Shown here piece by piece: positions 30,509-41,900 of a stretch of DNA of 58,839 nucleotides. The stretch lies in NCBI RefSeq assembly GCF_000275845.1, contig NW_006766905.1:22750-81588 (forward strand). Reading direction: 5' to 3'. Source of the DNA: Dichomitus squalens LYAD-421 SS1. Taxonomy: Eukaryota > Basidiomycota > Agaricomycetes > Polyporales > Polyporaceae. Position 1 is the stretch's first letter. Each line of letters starts with the position of its first letter. The notes under the pieces were generated by a model. It saw nothing but the letters and a program-made list of their open reading frames with translations, ran no database searches and had not been told where the DNA came from. Made by a program: the position numbers and the translations under genes.

Positions 30509-32362
30509 TAGGTCCTTCCTCGGGGGGATTTCCAGTGCAAGACTCGGTTGAGGGAGAGAGGTGCTTGATTATGGGGGCAGTATACCGGTGTTCTGTGGCA
30601 GGGGGCGAATCAGAGGTGTCTTGAAAGATCCCCACCACAGGTTCACCCTTGATGTAGGCCAATAGGACTTCATTGTCGTCGAGGGACAGGCTTTCTGCGG
30701 GTTGTTCTTGTAGTTGAAAGGAGTTGCGTTTGGGCGCAGTGCAAACACATAAGGTACTACGTGTTGCAAGCCAGACTATATATATACATGTAGACAAGAC
30801 TCTGAGACAAAATATACAGTACAAGACGAAACAAGACCATCGTGAGCACAATGTGAGCTCAATTACATAATATGAGATTCAACAGTTCTGGCCTTATTTC
30901 TGCGATCTCAACTGTGTTGTGTGCCCAGTCGATGACCGCCTTCTGTTGCTGCAGCCATGGTAACCCCAGGATGACAGTTTCATTGCCCAGGGCAGTTGAC
31001 AGTAGTTAGGAGTCACCGTCAACTCCCGCAGCATTTAGGGTTGTGTGGACAGCATGTGTGATAGATCCTTGTGAGCTCAGTGCACCATCTACGTTGTAGA
31101 CTGGAATTGGAGCCGGTAACAGTGTATTAGGGAGCCGAGACTTGGTGGCAAAGGCCTTGTCAATGAAAAGTCCTCCCACTCCTGAGTCAATGAGGGCATG
31201 GGTTTCAACGGTTTGGTTCTCACAAGTAAGAGAGACAGGTATATACATGGATTGCTTGGATATGTCTGCTACAATTACTGGAGATACTGTGACCAGCAGT
31301 CATCCTAACGTGGAGGTAGGCGACCACTTCAAAAACCCTCCCTTTCCACCAAGGTAACCACCTCCTGTTTCTCCTGTATGGAAAGACCTTGGAACACCCC
31401 ACGAATGTGGTCGATGGAACGTTCGGAGGGGGGACTGGGTTTCTCCTCCTGTGTGTTCAGAGAGCGAATCTTCTGAAAGGTGGGCTTGCTTGTACTCTGC
31501 TTCGGATTGTTTCCTTGGAGAGGGCACTTCTGAGTGATGTGACCCACTTAACAACAGTGGAAGCAAGCCCCCTTACTGGCCAGTAGGGCACGCTCCTCGT
31601 CTGTCAGCTTTCGCAAGCATACTGAATTGGCAGATGTCGAGCCAGTGGGCTTCGAAGGGGCAGATGTTGGCTGGGAAGGCTTGGAGGCCTCTGTGTACTC
31701 CGTGGCTTTACGCCACTGCAAATCCAGCCTAACGGTCAAAGAGTAATATCCCTCTATGTCTGTGAGTAGTGTCTGAGCTGAGAGAATGTTTCAAACAAGT
31801 CTAGAGGATAGTCTGGACAGGAAGTAGTCAGACAGGACTTCTAACTCCTTGACCCCTGAATGCGCTGCTAGAGGTCGGAAGAGGGCAATATAGTCTTTAG
31901 CTAGGCCTGTCTGCTTCAGGGCCTTGAGCTTGGTAATTGAATCCATGACTGGGGAGAGAGGTTCAAAGGCTGCTTTGAAGTCCCTAGCGAAGTCAGTGAA
32001 GGTGCCAAAACCCTTCTCTTCATTGTTTACTACCGTGAAGACATCTTCTTCACATGCCTCTCTCCAAGGGGCAGCGGTTCTCCCCACCATGAACAACAGG
32101 ACAAAGATCACCTTGTCCTCATCGTCTGAATAGGCATCCTTGTTGACACGGAGGTACATCCAGCAGGTGTTCAGAAAGGTGCTTGCTTCGAGACAATCCC
32201 CAGAGAAGTCGGAGGGCTGACGAATCTTCCTTTCGACTACTTTAGGTGGGGGAGCAGTGGTTTCCATAGTGACTAGTGGCTGAGTGGTAATGGGTTTAGT
32301 CTGAGTAGGTGGAGGGGACGCTGTAGACGCAGTGGTTGGCGAGGTTGCTGGGGTCTGGGTTA
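30509..32362 (-). pseudogene. Ty3-3 gag and protease, minus strand
   Basis: From 32362 downward: gag (ERKIRQPSDFSGDCLEAST, FTDFARDFKAAFEPLSPVMD, LKQTGLAKDYIALFRPLA), then a knuckle-like CFHC...VGHITQKCP broken by TAA, then protease (PVSLTCENQTVETHALIDSG, AGVDGDS, ILGLPWLQQQKAV) and the linker SLSLDDNEVLLAYIKGEPVV ending at PEEGPT next to TIR-1. The protease Asp-Ser-Gly is intact. Stops are at 31791 (CGA to TGA like) and elsewhere. A solo LTR (30709-30884) interrupts the linker. LTR-D at 32363 is its 5' LTR. Its pol lies at 19067-22066 on the opposite strand. Confidence 0.8.
30709..30884 (-). mobile_element. Solo LTR-F (176 bp) with 5-bp target duplication
   Basis: It runs from TGTAGTTGAAAGG to GAGATTCAACA on the plus strand (TG...CA ends) and is flanked by GTTCT at 30704-30708 and 30885-30889. 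A TATATATATAGTC box on the minus strand suggests minus orientation. Removing it with one duplication joins AEIRPE to QPAESLSL in one frame. A small LTR of this size is more usual for Ty1/copia-type elements. Confidence 0.8.
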
Positions 32363-32840
32363 TGTTACGGCGAAGCGTGTCAGCACTCAAGGGGTTGTGT
32401 GCAGGTTATGCACAACGAGGACGCAGACTGATGACAGGCTTAGCACACTGGTTCACTGGGGGTCTGGGGGTTCGAGGTCACTAGGGGTCTAGGGAGTGAG
32501 AACACTTGATTGGTACAAGAGGTTAAACTGGGGTGCCCAGTGCAAGACCTGTCCTTATATACTAAAGTACACAGTCACTGACTAATCGGAGAACAATAGT
32601 CACAAGACAATAATGATGGAGAACAATAGCGAATGGGGACAAAGGAGTCACGTGGTGTTGTGGCCACGTAGTACAATGGCGGAAAGAACAATAGCGATGA
32701 GAACAATAGGGATGGGAAGCATAGTGTTGGAACCATGGTAGGTACAAGTGTCCGGGTTGTGCCGTAAGGAGAGAGAATGCATGGTAGAGAGGATACGAGG
32801 AGAAGGGAAAAAGAGATGCCCCCACAGAGTGTTTGTAACA
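32363..32840 (-). mobile_element. LTR-D, 5' LTR of Ty3-3 (478 bp)
   Basis: On the minus strand it begins TGTTACAAACACTC and ends CGCCGTAACA, directly upstream of gag. A TATATAAGGACAGG box is present near 32560 on the minus strand. On its right it breaks an LTR-A at the word AGGACAT. A plus-oriented partial copy is at 33106-33334. Confidence 0.8.
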
Positions 32841-33105
32841 ATGTCCTGTCCTGTGACCTGCCTCATGACAATCTTTTGACTAATACCTGAGTTGTCCTAA
32901 GTCCAGCCCCCTTCCAATGAGTAAGTGCCCCTGCTAACACACCAGTCACCTGCCAGTGAGTGATCATGGGCGCTCCCAGCCTTCACAAGGTCCGGGGTTC
33001 AAATCCGGCTGCTCCGGTTTCCAATACGAGCTGTCTGTGGTTAAGGTGCGCATCTGCCTTAGTGCACATGACCCCCAGGTCACATGGCACGGGAAAACTG
33101 TGACA
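32841..33105 (-). mobile_element. LTR-A fragment, minus orientation
   Basis: The minus strand from 33105 reads TGTCACAGTTTTCCCGTGCC and follows LTR-A for 265 bp to AGGACAT, where LTR-D interrupts it. It is itself inserted in an older LTR-D. Confidence 0.8.
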
Positions 33106-33334
33106 CCTGGTTAGTCAGTGATCATGTACTTTAGTATATAAGGACAGGTCCTGCACTGGGCGCCCCAGTTTGATCTCTTGTACCAATCAGGTGTTCTCAC
33201 TCCCTAGACCCCTGGTGACCTTGAACCTCCAGACACCCAGTCAACCTTGTGTGCTAAGCTTGTCATCAGTCTGCATTCTCATTGCGCATAACCTGCACAC
33301 GACCCCTTGAGTGCTGATATGCTTCGCCGTAACA
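33106..33334 (+). mobile_element. LTR-D, 3' part, plus orientation
   Basis: Matches the minus-strand reading of LTR-D from GGTTAGTCAGTGATCATG through TATATAAGGACAGG to the end CGCCGTAACA. Its 5' half is missing on the left, where LTR-A sits. It is the last recognisable transposon piece before host sequence. Confidence 0.75.
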
Positions 33335-34230
33335 GACACTTACCAAGTTGATGTCGTAAAACTCTGGAGGTAGACAGCTTGCATACAAGGGGATAAGGAC
33401 AGGAGAGGTAGTGGATGAATGGACATTGAGCGAATCCGAATGTCGACACCTAAAGCACACAAATGATCAGACCATAATCTAAACTTCTGCTTGCCAAGAA
33501 AGGGGAGCAGAAGGAGAGAGAAGGGGGAAAATGCAAAAGCAGCAGAAATGTGAACAGACTAACCTAACATGCCAGTGTGCAGGTATATAGTGGTATGTGA
33601 GGTCTGTTGCAGTCATTGCTACCATTACAGGTGCAGCTGCCACCACATACATGATCCCCCATGTTATCATAGCTCCTGTCTAGACTGGGTAAACCTATAT
33701 CCACAAGCTTTAGCACATACAGGAGGTTCGAGAGGAGGCAGGGGGGGCAAGTGAGAGGACATCTGCGCGTGCACCACTGCCAATGACAACATTGAACCAA
33801 GTCATGACTGGCAATCGGACTGGGTTGGCGAGTTGCCGACCGGCGTCGTTGATCTGGTTTTGCAGAACTAGCGCCGAACGAGCTACAAACCGATCGATCT
33901 TTGTTTTGGCGGGCGCCGATTTGTAGATCGGCTGCAGCCGACCAGGGCCTTAAGTGAACTGCACCATAGCCAAGTAGACTGGACGGTCTCGATGTTCTCG
34001 CGCCATGTGATCTATGGGAGTTCGCCAGACTCGCCAGACTGGAGTCTGGACGGTCTCGATATTTTGACATCAGCTGTAGCTGCGCGTTTCTGATGGCAGT
34101 GCGCGTTGCCTCCCCAGAACTCGCTAGTCACGAGCACATCGTTTACTCTTTTTCTTCTACATACGCACAGTCGACATCATACGATTCATCGCTGTCTGCT
34201 GCCAGACCCTACGTTTCAAATACTCAGGCG
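33335..34230. other. Intergenic, transition from transposons to host genes
   Basis: No gene seen. A 15-bp word CTGGACGGTCTCGAT occurs twice (33979-33993 and 34046-34060) in the presumed promoter region of the next gene. CpG becomes frequent from about 33820 on. Confidence 0.45.
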
Positions 34231-35693
34231 ATGGCCTTCACCCCGGATACTGTGGACGATCTCATCACTCAACTTTCGACGGATCCCGACCCCTCGCGCG
34301 AAGCCGTCGCGTTGGAGCTCGGCGGTGCGCGCCCTTCCTCTCTATGGCTGCCGTCCACGCAGAGTCCTCATCTGTCTAATCTGTCCCGCCACGCGCCCTA
34401 CCTCCCATCGAAACTCTGCATGCCCTACAACCCGTTGCTTAGTGCTTCAGAGCATATATGGGGAGGAAGCCGTCCAACTATGGAAACCCCCGTCGCGCGA
34501 ACGTAGCAAGTCGCCGGACCATCGCCCAGGAGTACAAAACATAGACCGACAACACCCAGATCCCGGGACGATCCGATACGAAGTAACCCTGGAGTGAGTC
34601 AATCTCTGTCATCTTCGCGAGATGGGTGCGCTCACCCTTGATGAATGTGGGGAATGCAGGATTGACTCTGTGGACGGTTCAGAGCAGTCGTACCCCGTCA
34701 ACATCCTCGTCTCTCTCCCACCAAAGTACCCGACCTCTGCCCCTCCTCAACTACAGCTCCTCTCGCGATATATCGGCCCATTTGGCGTCGATGCCCCGCT
34801 CTTTGGAACTGTACTGCGGACGTACATATCTCAGGGCGCGGTCGAGTGGGCACCGGATGGGGAGTGCGTATTCGATGGGCTGGAGTGGGTGAAGGAGCGT
34901 TGTGTGGAATGGCTTCGTGAACGTTTCAGCGAAAGAAAGGTAGGCCAGCTGCTGAGAGAGGACGAGAGGGCGCGTGGGCATGATGCATTGAGGCATGAGA
35001 GCGAGGACAAGACCGGCGATGGGGGAATGGTCCACGCGGCGGTGGTTGACACACCCGTGCAGATGCCCACGGGCATCAACATCTTTGAGGCGGAGCCTAT
35101 CCAAGACCGCAAGAGTTCATTTGTCGGCCGCGCGTGTCGTATAACCGATCCTGCGCAGGTATGTCCACAATTTATGTTCGTGTTCAATTCGTCTAAACGG
35201 TACTCTGTCAGGTCCCCATCATCCTCGCCCACCTCATGTCAGACCGCCGTATCGCCCGCGCGGCTCATCCTATCATCAACGCATGGCGGTGTCGCGTCGG
35301 CAGTATTCTGCACCAAGGTACGTCCCCTGTATCCCCTCGTTCGCGTACTGTCGCACTGAAGTCCTTGGTTTCCAGACAACGATGACGACGGAGAGACCGC
35401 AGCTGGCGGGCGTCTGGCACACCTACTACAGATCTTGGTACGCACCAGCCGCTAAACGTCTATCCACTAGACATTTACTATCACAATCGGGACGTCGTCT
35501 CTAGGAGGTCGACGATGTCCTCGTAGTCGTAACGCGCTACTTTGGCGGCATTCATTTAGGTCCGGATAGGTTCAAGCATATCAACCAAGCAGCGCGTAAC
35601 GCGCTCGAGCTCGGCGGGTTCTTAGACGTTACTAATGACGAACACGGAGGACGAAGACATGGAAAATCTGGAAGGGGCGCCACCAAACGATGA
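34231..35693 (+). CDS. YIH1: Yih1/IMPACT homologue (RWD plus UPF0029 domain), 6 exons
   Basis: Proposed exons 34231-34324, 34443-34593, 34660-35158, 35212-35317, 35376-35437, 35505-35693; all introns are GT-AG and the sum is 366 codons plus TGA. The N-terminal RWD domain has SIYGEEAVQLW and YPVNILVSLPPKYPTSAPP. The C-terminal UPF0029 (Impact_N) domain has DRKSSFVGRACRITDPAQV, SDRRIARAAHPIINAWRC and the signature RYFGGIHLGPDRFKHI. In yeast and mammals this protein binds Gcn1 through the RWD domain and so restrains activation of the eIF2alpha kinase Gcn2 in the cytosol. The start is the first ATG that gives the RWD frame; the first intron (118 nt) is the least certain. It is the first host gene beside the transposon cluster. 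Confidence 0.88.
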
Positions 35694-36199
35694 CAATGTA
35701 TGCATCTACGCGGCCTAGCTTGTACGCAGGGTTGCGCCTTTTCGTCCTTCCTCTCAGGCATATATGGCTACGTCCTGGTACATAATGGTCAAGTAACGTT
35801 GTCAGCGGAGCCACGACATATCAGCGTGGCACATTGTTCCGTTTTAAGCTGTATCGCATTCAGCCCGGCAGCCATGGTGACCGTGAGAGAGAGAGTCTCA
35901 TTGTCATCAATGGTTTCGTGTGCCAGACCATCTCATGGCGGGCGGTTCATGACACGCGATATATCGAGAGCATACTCCTACAAGCCTTGTGCCCGCGTGC
36001 GACGGTTTCTCCTCCAGAGCTTCTCTGTTACTCTGTCTGTCATTTACATGAGCTCGCGGGGACTTCATTGTCCAACTTATTTACGAAGAGACGACGCAGT
36101 CACCATGCCATGTACAGATCCCCAAAGGCCACCAATCCATTCATTTACAGCCGGAGTTCAGCCGGAGTTCATCGACAATTCCATTCCTGCAATCCACTA
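35694..36199. other. Intergenic between convergent genes
   Basis: About 500 bp between the YIH1 stop and the stop of the epimerase gene on the other strand. It holds both 3' untranslated regions. I see no further gene. Confidence 0.5.
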
Positions 36200-37845
36200 T
36201 CATGGAAGCCTGGAAAACCGGTACACCGATTCCCAAGTGTAGTCCTTTCCGGGATAGTCTACCCGATGGTTAGCAGACAACATACTAGCGTGCGTAAAGA
36301 AACTGAGCTTACATATCTGGTCGACACCCCATTCGGGAGTATTGATTGCGTCGATGTAGCCCTCCTGCTCAATGGCGACAGCAGACCACTTGGTGTAGTT
36401 GAGATCTGGGCCTCCGTGGACAAGTTTGCGTGGCGTGTCGAGCCAATAGCCGGTGTAGACCTGGACGGCAGGGTTACTTGTTGTCACGTCAAGCCTATAG
36501 AGGGATAAGAATGTAAGCGTTAGGCACTCGCCCCTGGTCAATGAAACTGACCTGATACCAGAGAGATCGCTCCAGAGGGACACGCCCGCGTTCTGCTCTT
36601 CATCATTGTCATAGATCCAGCAATTGTCATATCCTTGACAACCTGTGTCTGCTCAACTCATGTTCAATCACAGTGCAGCCGAGGGGACACACCGCCGCCA
36701 CACAGGCCGACTGTATCGTTCCACCTCGCCCCAATTGCCTGCGTCTCGCGGAAGTCGTATGGTGTGCCATCAACGTTGATGAATTCACCGGTAGGGATAG
36801 CATCACCGTCGACTGCTACGACCTTCGACGCGTCGACATGAAGCTTGTGATTGAGGATGTTGTCACTGCCCTGAAACGCGTCGAGGTTCCAGTAGATATG
36901 TTGCGTGAGCATGATAGGGGTCTTCTCCGTTGCACTCGCGTGAATAGATGTCTTGAGCGTTCCCCCGTTCTCGACTGTGTGCGTCACCTGCCAGGGAGGG
37001 TGCGAGCGAGATCAACTTGACTTGGTGGCCAGATAGAGTAGGGGAGACGATACGAACGTGTGCCTCGACGTAGCCGGGGAAGCCTTCGTCTGCACGGTCG
37101 AGGTGATAGTAAGTCACGCTCGTGGAGTTCCGCTCGACAATGGTCCAGTTCCGTCTGTCCCAGCCGTAGATGCCGCCATGAAGCGTATCTTGACCTGGAC
37201 ATATATTGGCCACGTGATTTCATCATATTCTCATCCTGTGTGCTCTTACCATCATGGTCGTTGGTCGGGATGTGGTACACGTTCGGTCCATCAGGCTGAG
37301 GATACTTCGTTATAGGGATGGAGAACGTTCCTGCGAACAACGCTGATGAGTATATTCCGATCTCCCTACGTCGACTACTCACCATTCTTGATGCGGTTTG
37401 CGTATCTTCACACGGATCAGTGGAAAGCTCTGAGGTGTAGGTTCCTATTTGGACTTACCGACCAACGATCGGATTGAATACTGGATGCGCTGGGTCAGTC
37501 AACAGTTCCGTCTACAAGTCAATGTCAGCACATTCATGCCGCTCGGTATCACAAATTTGACCTGACGTTATTGTCGTATCCGAGAACAATGTCCCTCGCC
37601 TTCCCATCCCTGGCCTTGACCCAGAGCTCCGTAAGCGTAGCGCCGAATGATACAAACTTCGCTGTGATCGACTCGTCTGGCGCGCTAAGAGTCGTGATAT
37701 CAAAGGGCTGCCCAGATAGGTAGTAAGGATATGGAGTGTACAAGACCAATCTTCGACTCACCCAGTCCGGAGCCAGGACGAGGTTCGTTGCGAGGCCGAC
37801 CTGGGTGAACAGGTAGATACTAAATAGCCCTGTAAGTCGAACCAT
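36200..37845 (-). CDS. Secreted aldose 1-epimerase (galactose mutarotase family), 10 exons
   Basis: Exons on the minus strand: 37762-37845, 37567-37707, 37459-37511, 37383-37405, 37250-37330, 37058-37194, 36693-36987, 36552-36642, 36313-36494, 36200-36258; 381 codons plus TGA. All introns are GT-AG, 50-70 nt. The enzyme interconverts alpha and beta aldoses. Motifs: SFGATLTELWVK and IVLGYDNN (N-terminal strands), HGGIYGWDRRNW (first His region), MLTQHIYWNLDAF (the HxYWNL box with the general-acid His) and AIEQEGYIDAIN around the catalytic Glu. A hydrophobic N-terminus (MVRLTGLFSIYLFTQVGLA) looks like a signal peptide, so it probably acts outside the cell or in the secretory path. The first intron (37708-37761) is a multiple of three and is easily missed. 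Exon 4 is only 23 nt. Confidence 0.88.
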
Positions 37846-38964
37846 GCCAAGGTTCAGTTTCGCGCTTGTCGTCGTGGGTGCGATTCAGGGATCGTCCTCA
37901 AAGTTCATGAGCGAGCACATTAACACCTGGACGCATCAATTCAATCTTTATGGAAACGTTCGGACATCATATGAGAGCCGATACCCACGAAGTCATACGA
38001 TTGGTGTGCTGTCACTATGTCCCGCGCGATACACACTCGCTAATTGGGGATAAATGTCGCTGAAATGCAGGAATTGTAATCGAGAGCGCAGCATCATGTG
38101 AGTCTTCGCACGCCTGATTGACTGCATCCGTTGATACGATGTCCTATGCTCTGGGTGTCTCGGGAGACGAAACGAAACGTCCCCGTGGAGGAGGCGTGGG
38201 GACATTTGGCAGAGATAGAGGCGAGGGCGGTTTGAATGGATGCGTGGGAGTCGTTCTAGAATCCCTCCTGACTTCTGTGAGCAATAGAAACGTCGCGCAA
38301 GCATTTCTACCTGCAGGGGAAGCCATAGAGTAATCGCCCATCTCGGTTCTTTCGCGGCTGAACTTCCAAGGACCCACAGGGGTGAAATGAGCTCTAGCAG
38401 CGCCGAACGACAGAACACTCACTCCCTTGCCAATCTGACCGTCGCCCAATTGGAGTACCGATGACCGAGTGATTGATTGCACGAACACGTAGAAGAAGCT
38501 CCCTAGGGACGTGTCGGCACTGCGCCGACAACCGACATCAAGTGACTCAAATTCGACTCTGGCCAGACGTTATAGCAAAGTGGATCGTGAGTTCACATCT
38601 TGTCGAAGACGAAGGCACAATATGTACATACCTCATCGTGATCCGACCGCGGGAAAAGAATAAAGGATTTGCGAGGACTGTTCAATATGATACGTTGCCC
38701 ACCTCAGCCGCAATGTAACTCGGATTCTCGAGCATGCATGATCTGTTACTATAGTGCATTCTTCATTTCTTCTTGCCTTCTCGCTTCTGAACATATATCC
38801 TACAAACCACGCAAGTCCCGGGGAGCTACAGACAACTGTCCTCGGCCAGAGGCCGCATTCAAAACAAAAGTGCCGCATCCGTACCGAGGGCTACACGCCA
38901 ACGCGTCGCGTTGTGGCTGAACCAGCGCATGCACAACACCGCGCACATAACGCGCTAACCAGGC
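37846..38964. other. Intergenic, about 1.1 kb, no gene recognised
   Basis: Lies between the 5' end of the epimerase gene and the 3' end of the BCAS3-like gene, both on the minus strand. A minus-strand open stretch at 38144-38488 (114 codons) has no recognisable domain and no clear splice partners. I treat the region as promoter plus 3' untranslated sequence. Confidence 0.4.
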
Positions 38965-41900
38965 TCATGCCCTCCGTCCTCGTCGTTTCTTTCCCAAGCC
39001 CTTCTTCACTGCCGTCTCCCGCTCGCGCATCGTTTCGTGCTCTTCATCCAAAAACCCTACTGTGATGTCGTCGAAACGTTCAGCGTCATCGATGGCCTGC
39101 TTGTCTTCTGGCCCCCAGCCTTGCCACGGCTGTTGGCCTTCATCTTCTTCGATAGGCAAGGGATCGATGTTGGTCGATGGTGTGGAGATGCTAGCAGCCG
39201 AGTCCCCACCGACGGCTCCGACACCAGTGGATGCAGACGCTGAGCGCGAGATGACATCTGCCTCGGTCTCGCCTTCCAGAGAAGGTCCAAAAACGTCCTT
39301 GACGAGGAAATCTTCGTCCTCTTCGTCAAACTCGAGGGGAACGGAGGACGACAGAGCAGCGTCAGGACGCGCGGCCAGCCGCGGAGAGCGCGCCTTGCCA
39401 AATTCACGACGAATCCGACCAATACCTTCAGTCATTCCATCTTGAATGCCTACCGCTACCTGTCGGATGGGGATCGCATTGATGAGCGACTTGGCTCCAG
39501 AACCGGATGTGCCGTTAGGGAGCATGGGGAGAACCGGTGGGGAGGGGTTGGGTGGGTGCAGTTGTGCAGAGAGCGCAGACGCTAGCGGCCCGTCGAACGA
39601 TGAGGGTACGCGGCCCATGCTGATGTCGTGGTGAGGAGAGAGGTCTTGTACGAACGCCTCAGTCTCCTCAGAAGCGAACGCGTTGACCTCAATTGGTTTC
39701 CGCACTTCGATTTTGCTAGAAGGTATGTCAAAGTGATAACTCCGGATGAGGGCGTGGTAGTCCTCGCCCAATGCGTAGAATGAGAATTGATGCGAAAGAT
39801 AGATAAGCCTAGGTGAGACCTTGGGCGATAGCGAGAATGTCGATAATTCCGCGCGGGATAACCAGCTGTATGCGGTATTAGTGCTAGCAGATGGATTCAG
39901 GGGCGGTAACACGTACTCAGATTTAGCAGTACTACCGAATCGTCCGGCGCCGGGTCGCACTTGCCTTAGGCTCTGCTTGACCTCAGGCCATGACCGACCC
40001 CGTGCGAGGGACCAGGTGCTGACTAGATTCTCCCGACCTACGAGCCCAGTGGGTTTATCCATCATCTGGGCCAAGCCTGAGCCTGATGTAGTGCGGGGGC
40101 TCGTGCTCAAGCCAGCCGGAGGCGAAGAGCCCATGTGACGAGCGAAGGTACTCATGCCGGGAAGCGAAATGCTGGTGCCCCCGACAACCGGAATGGAACC
40201 AGGAACGACGGCCTGGTCCACCGCTGCACGCTCTACGAAGATACGATGTAGAGCAAGTGTACCATCATTTGGGTCAAATACGAGCAGGTCCTTGTAGTTA
40301 GTAGGGCGAGTTGGGCGCTGTGCCGGAGAGACAGGATGCCTTGAGAGCCCGCTGGACACGGACGAAGGGGATGATGACGCAGAAAAGTGCACCGTTGCTG
40401 GTGGGAGAAGCGACAGAGGAAGGATCGCCTCGGAGGATCGTAAGAACGTAAACGTGCAAGGAATACTAGCCGACTCTGAAGGCTGCGACTTGAGCCTCAC
40501 GCGCACGAGTGGCGACAGTTCAGTCGACGAGGTGTTCTGTACTACTGTTAGAAACTTAGACATCGCAGCCAGTGGAAAAGTACTCACCAGCTCTCGGCTG
40601 TTGACAACCCTACCTATAAGATGGCTGCTTCCGTCCGGCTTGCCACCAAGCGGGTTCGTCGCAAAGACATGGATGGTCCGCTTGCGTGAACTCATCCCGA
40701 ACCACATCTTGTCATGCGCCCACTCCAAGGACTCGACGACAGCGGACGTGCGTCCTCGTCGGAGTGTGTAAACATGCTGCATCGACTCCAATAGATGCTC
40801 TGGGGTCATTGATGACGACGTTTGGCGGACCTTGGGCGCTGTTGCGTGCTCCTTGCCACTCCTCGACCGAGAGTCCTGCGAAGGGGCATCCGGTGGTGGC
40901 CGCCGCGAAAGGCGAGGTGTCGGACGTAGTCGAAAGGTTCGAACGGCATGTCCGTCCTTCGAACAGAGCGCCAAGCTGGTGCCTTCCGGAGAGAACTTGA
41001 GGCCGCTGAGAGCCTGCGGCCGCGCGAACGTAAATTGGGCGACCGGCTCAGGCTGAGCTGAAGACGACACTTGTAACGGGTAGAGGTCGACCACGATGAC
41101 GTTGCACCCCGACGTAGGCGCGGTCGGGGAAGTTGGCGGAGGGAATGAGCGAGGGGTGACAGTCGCCTGCGGATCAAAACTACCCTCGATGGGCGAGGAC
41201 ACGCGGAGGCTACGCCGTCGACGATCCGCGGCCGTCTGGTACTCATGCGGCGAGGCAGTGGCGGCTGGAGCACTCTTCGAGAAGAACATGCCCAGAGCGT
41301 TTGTGGCTGACCCTCCCGAGGCGGATATGTTCCGCGAGTGGATAGAGGTCTGCTCACCCGAGACTGCAGCGCTGACGCCGGCACGCGCAGCGGAAAACGC
41401 GATGCCGCCGAGGGTCTTCATCCCGCTAAGGACGCTACCACCGATCTTGACGGCGGCATTCCCAAGGTCTGCCTGAGACATACCTAAGCCAAACTTGAGC
41501 GGGGCCTCGGAGGCCGTGATAGGAACACTAGTATGCGCCTGACCCGGGGTGGCCGCGGGTGCGGCATCTTGACGGGAAGGCGGAGAGACGTATGCCAGGA
41601 GGCGATTAGAAAGGGCGTATATCGGTCGTGGCAGCGGTGAGGCACGTAAAGATGGGTAGTGTTGGTCTAAATCTAGAGAGGGTACATCATTGAATGTTGG
41701 CTTCGTTGGTGATGATGTCGATTGTGCTGGCGGGAACGTGAAAGGAACAAGTGATGCTGAAGGGATAATGTACAATGACGCAAATGTACAGCTGGAGATA
41801 ATGTGAAGACTTGGTGGGTTTGATGTACACTGTGGAGGCTAGTTAGCACGGAACGTGAACATGAGACAGCAAGTACGGTACACACGAGGATGATAAATTG

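Noticed and set aside
38144..38488. 114-codon minus-strand frame between the epimerase and BCAS3-like genes
   Set aside because: No domain, no splice partners, and located where promoter and 3' untranslated sequence are expected.
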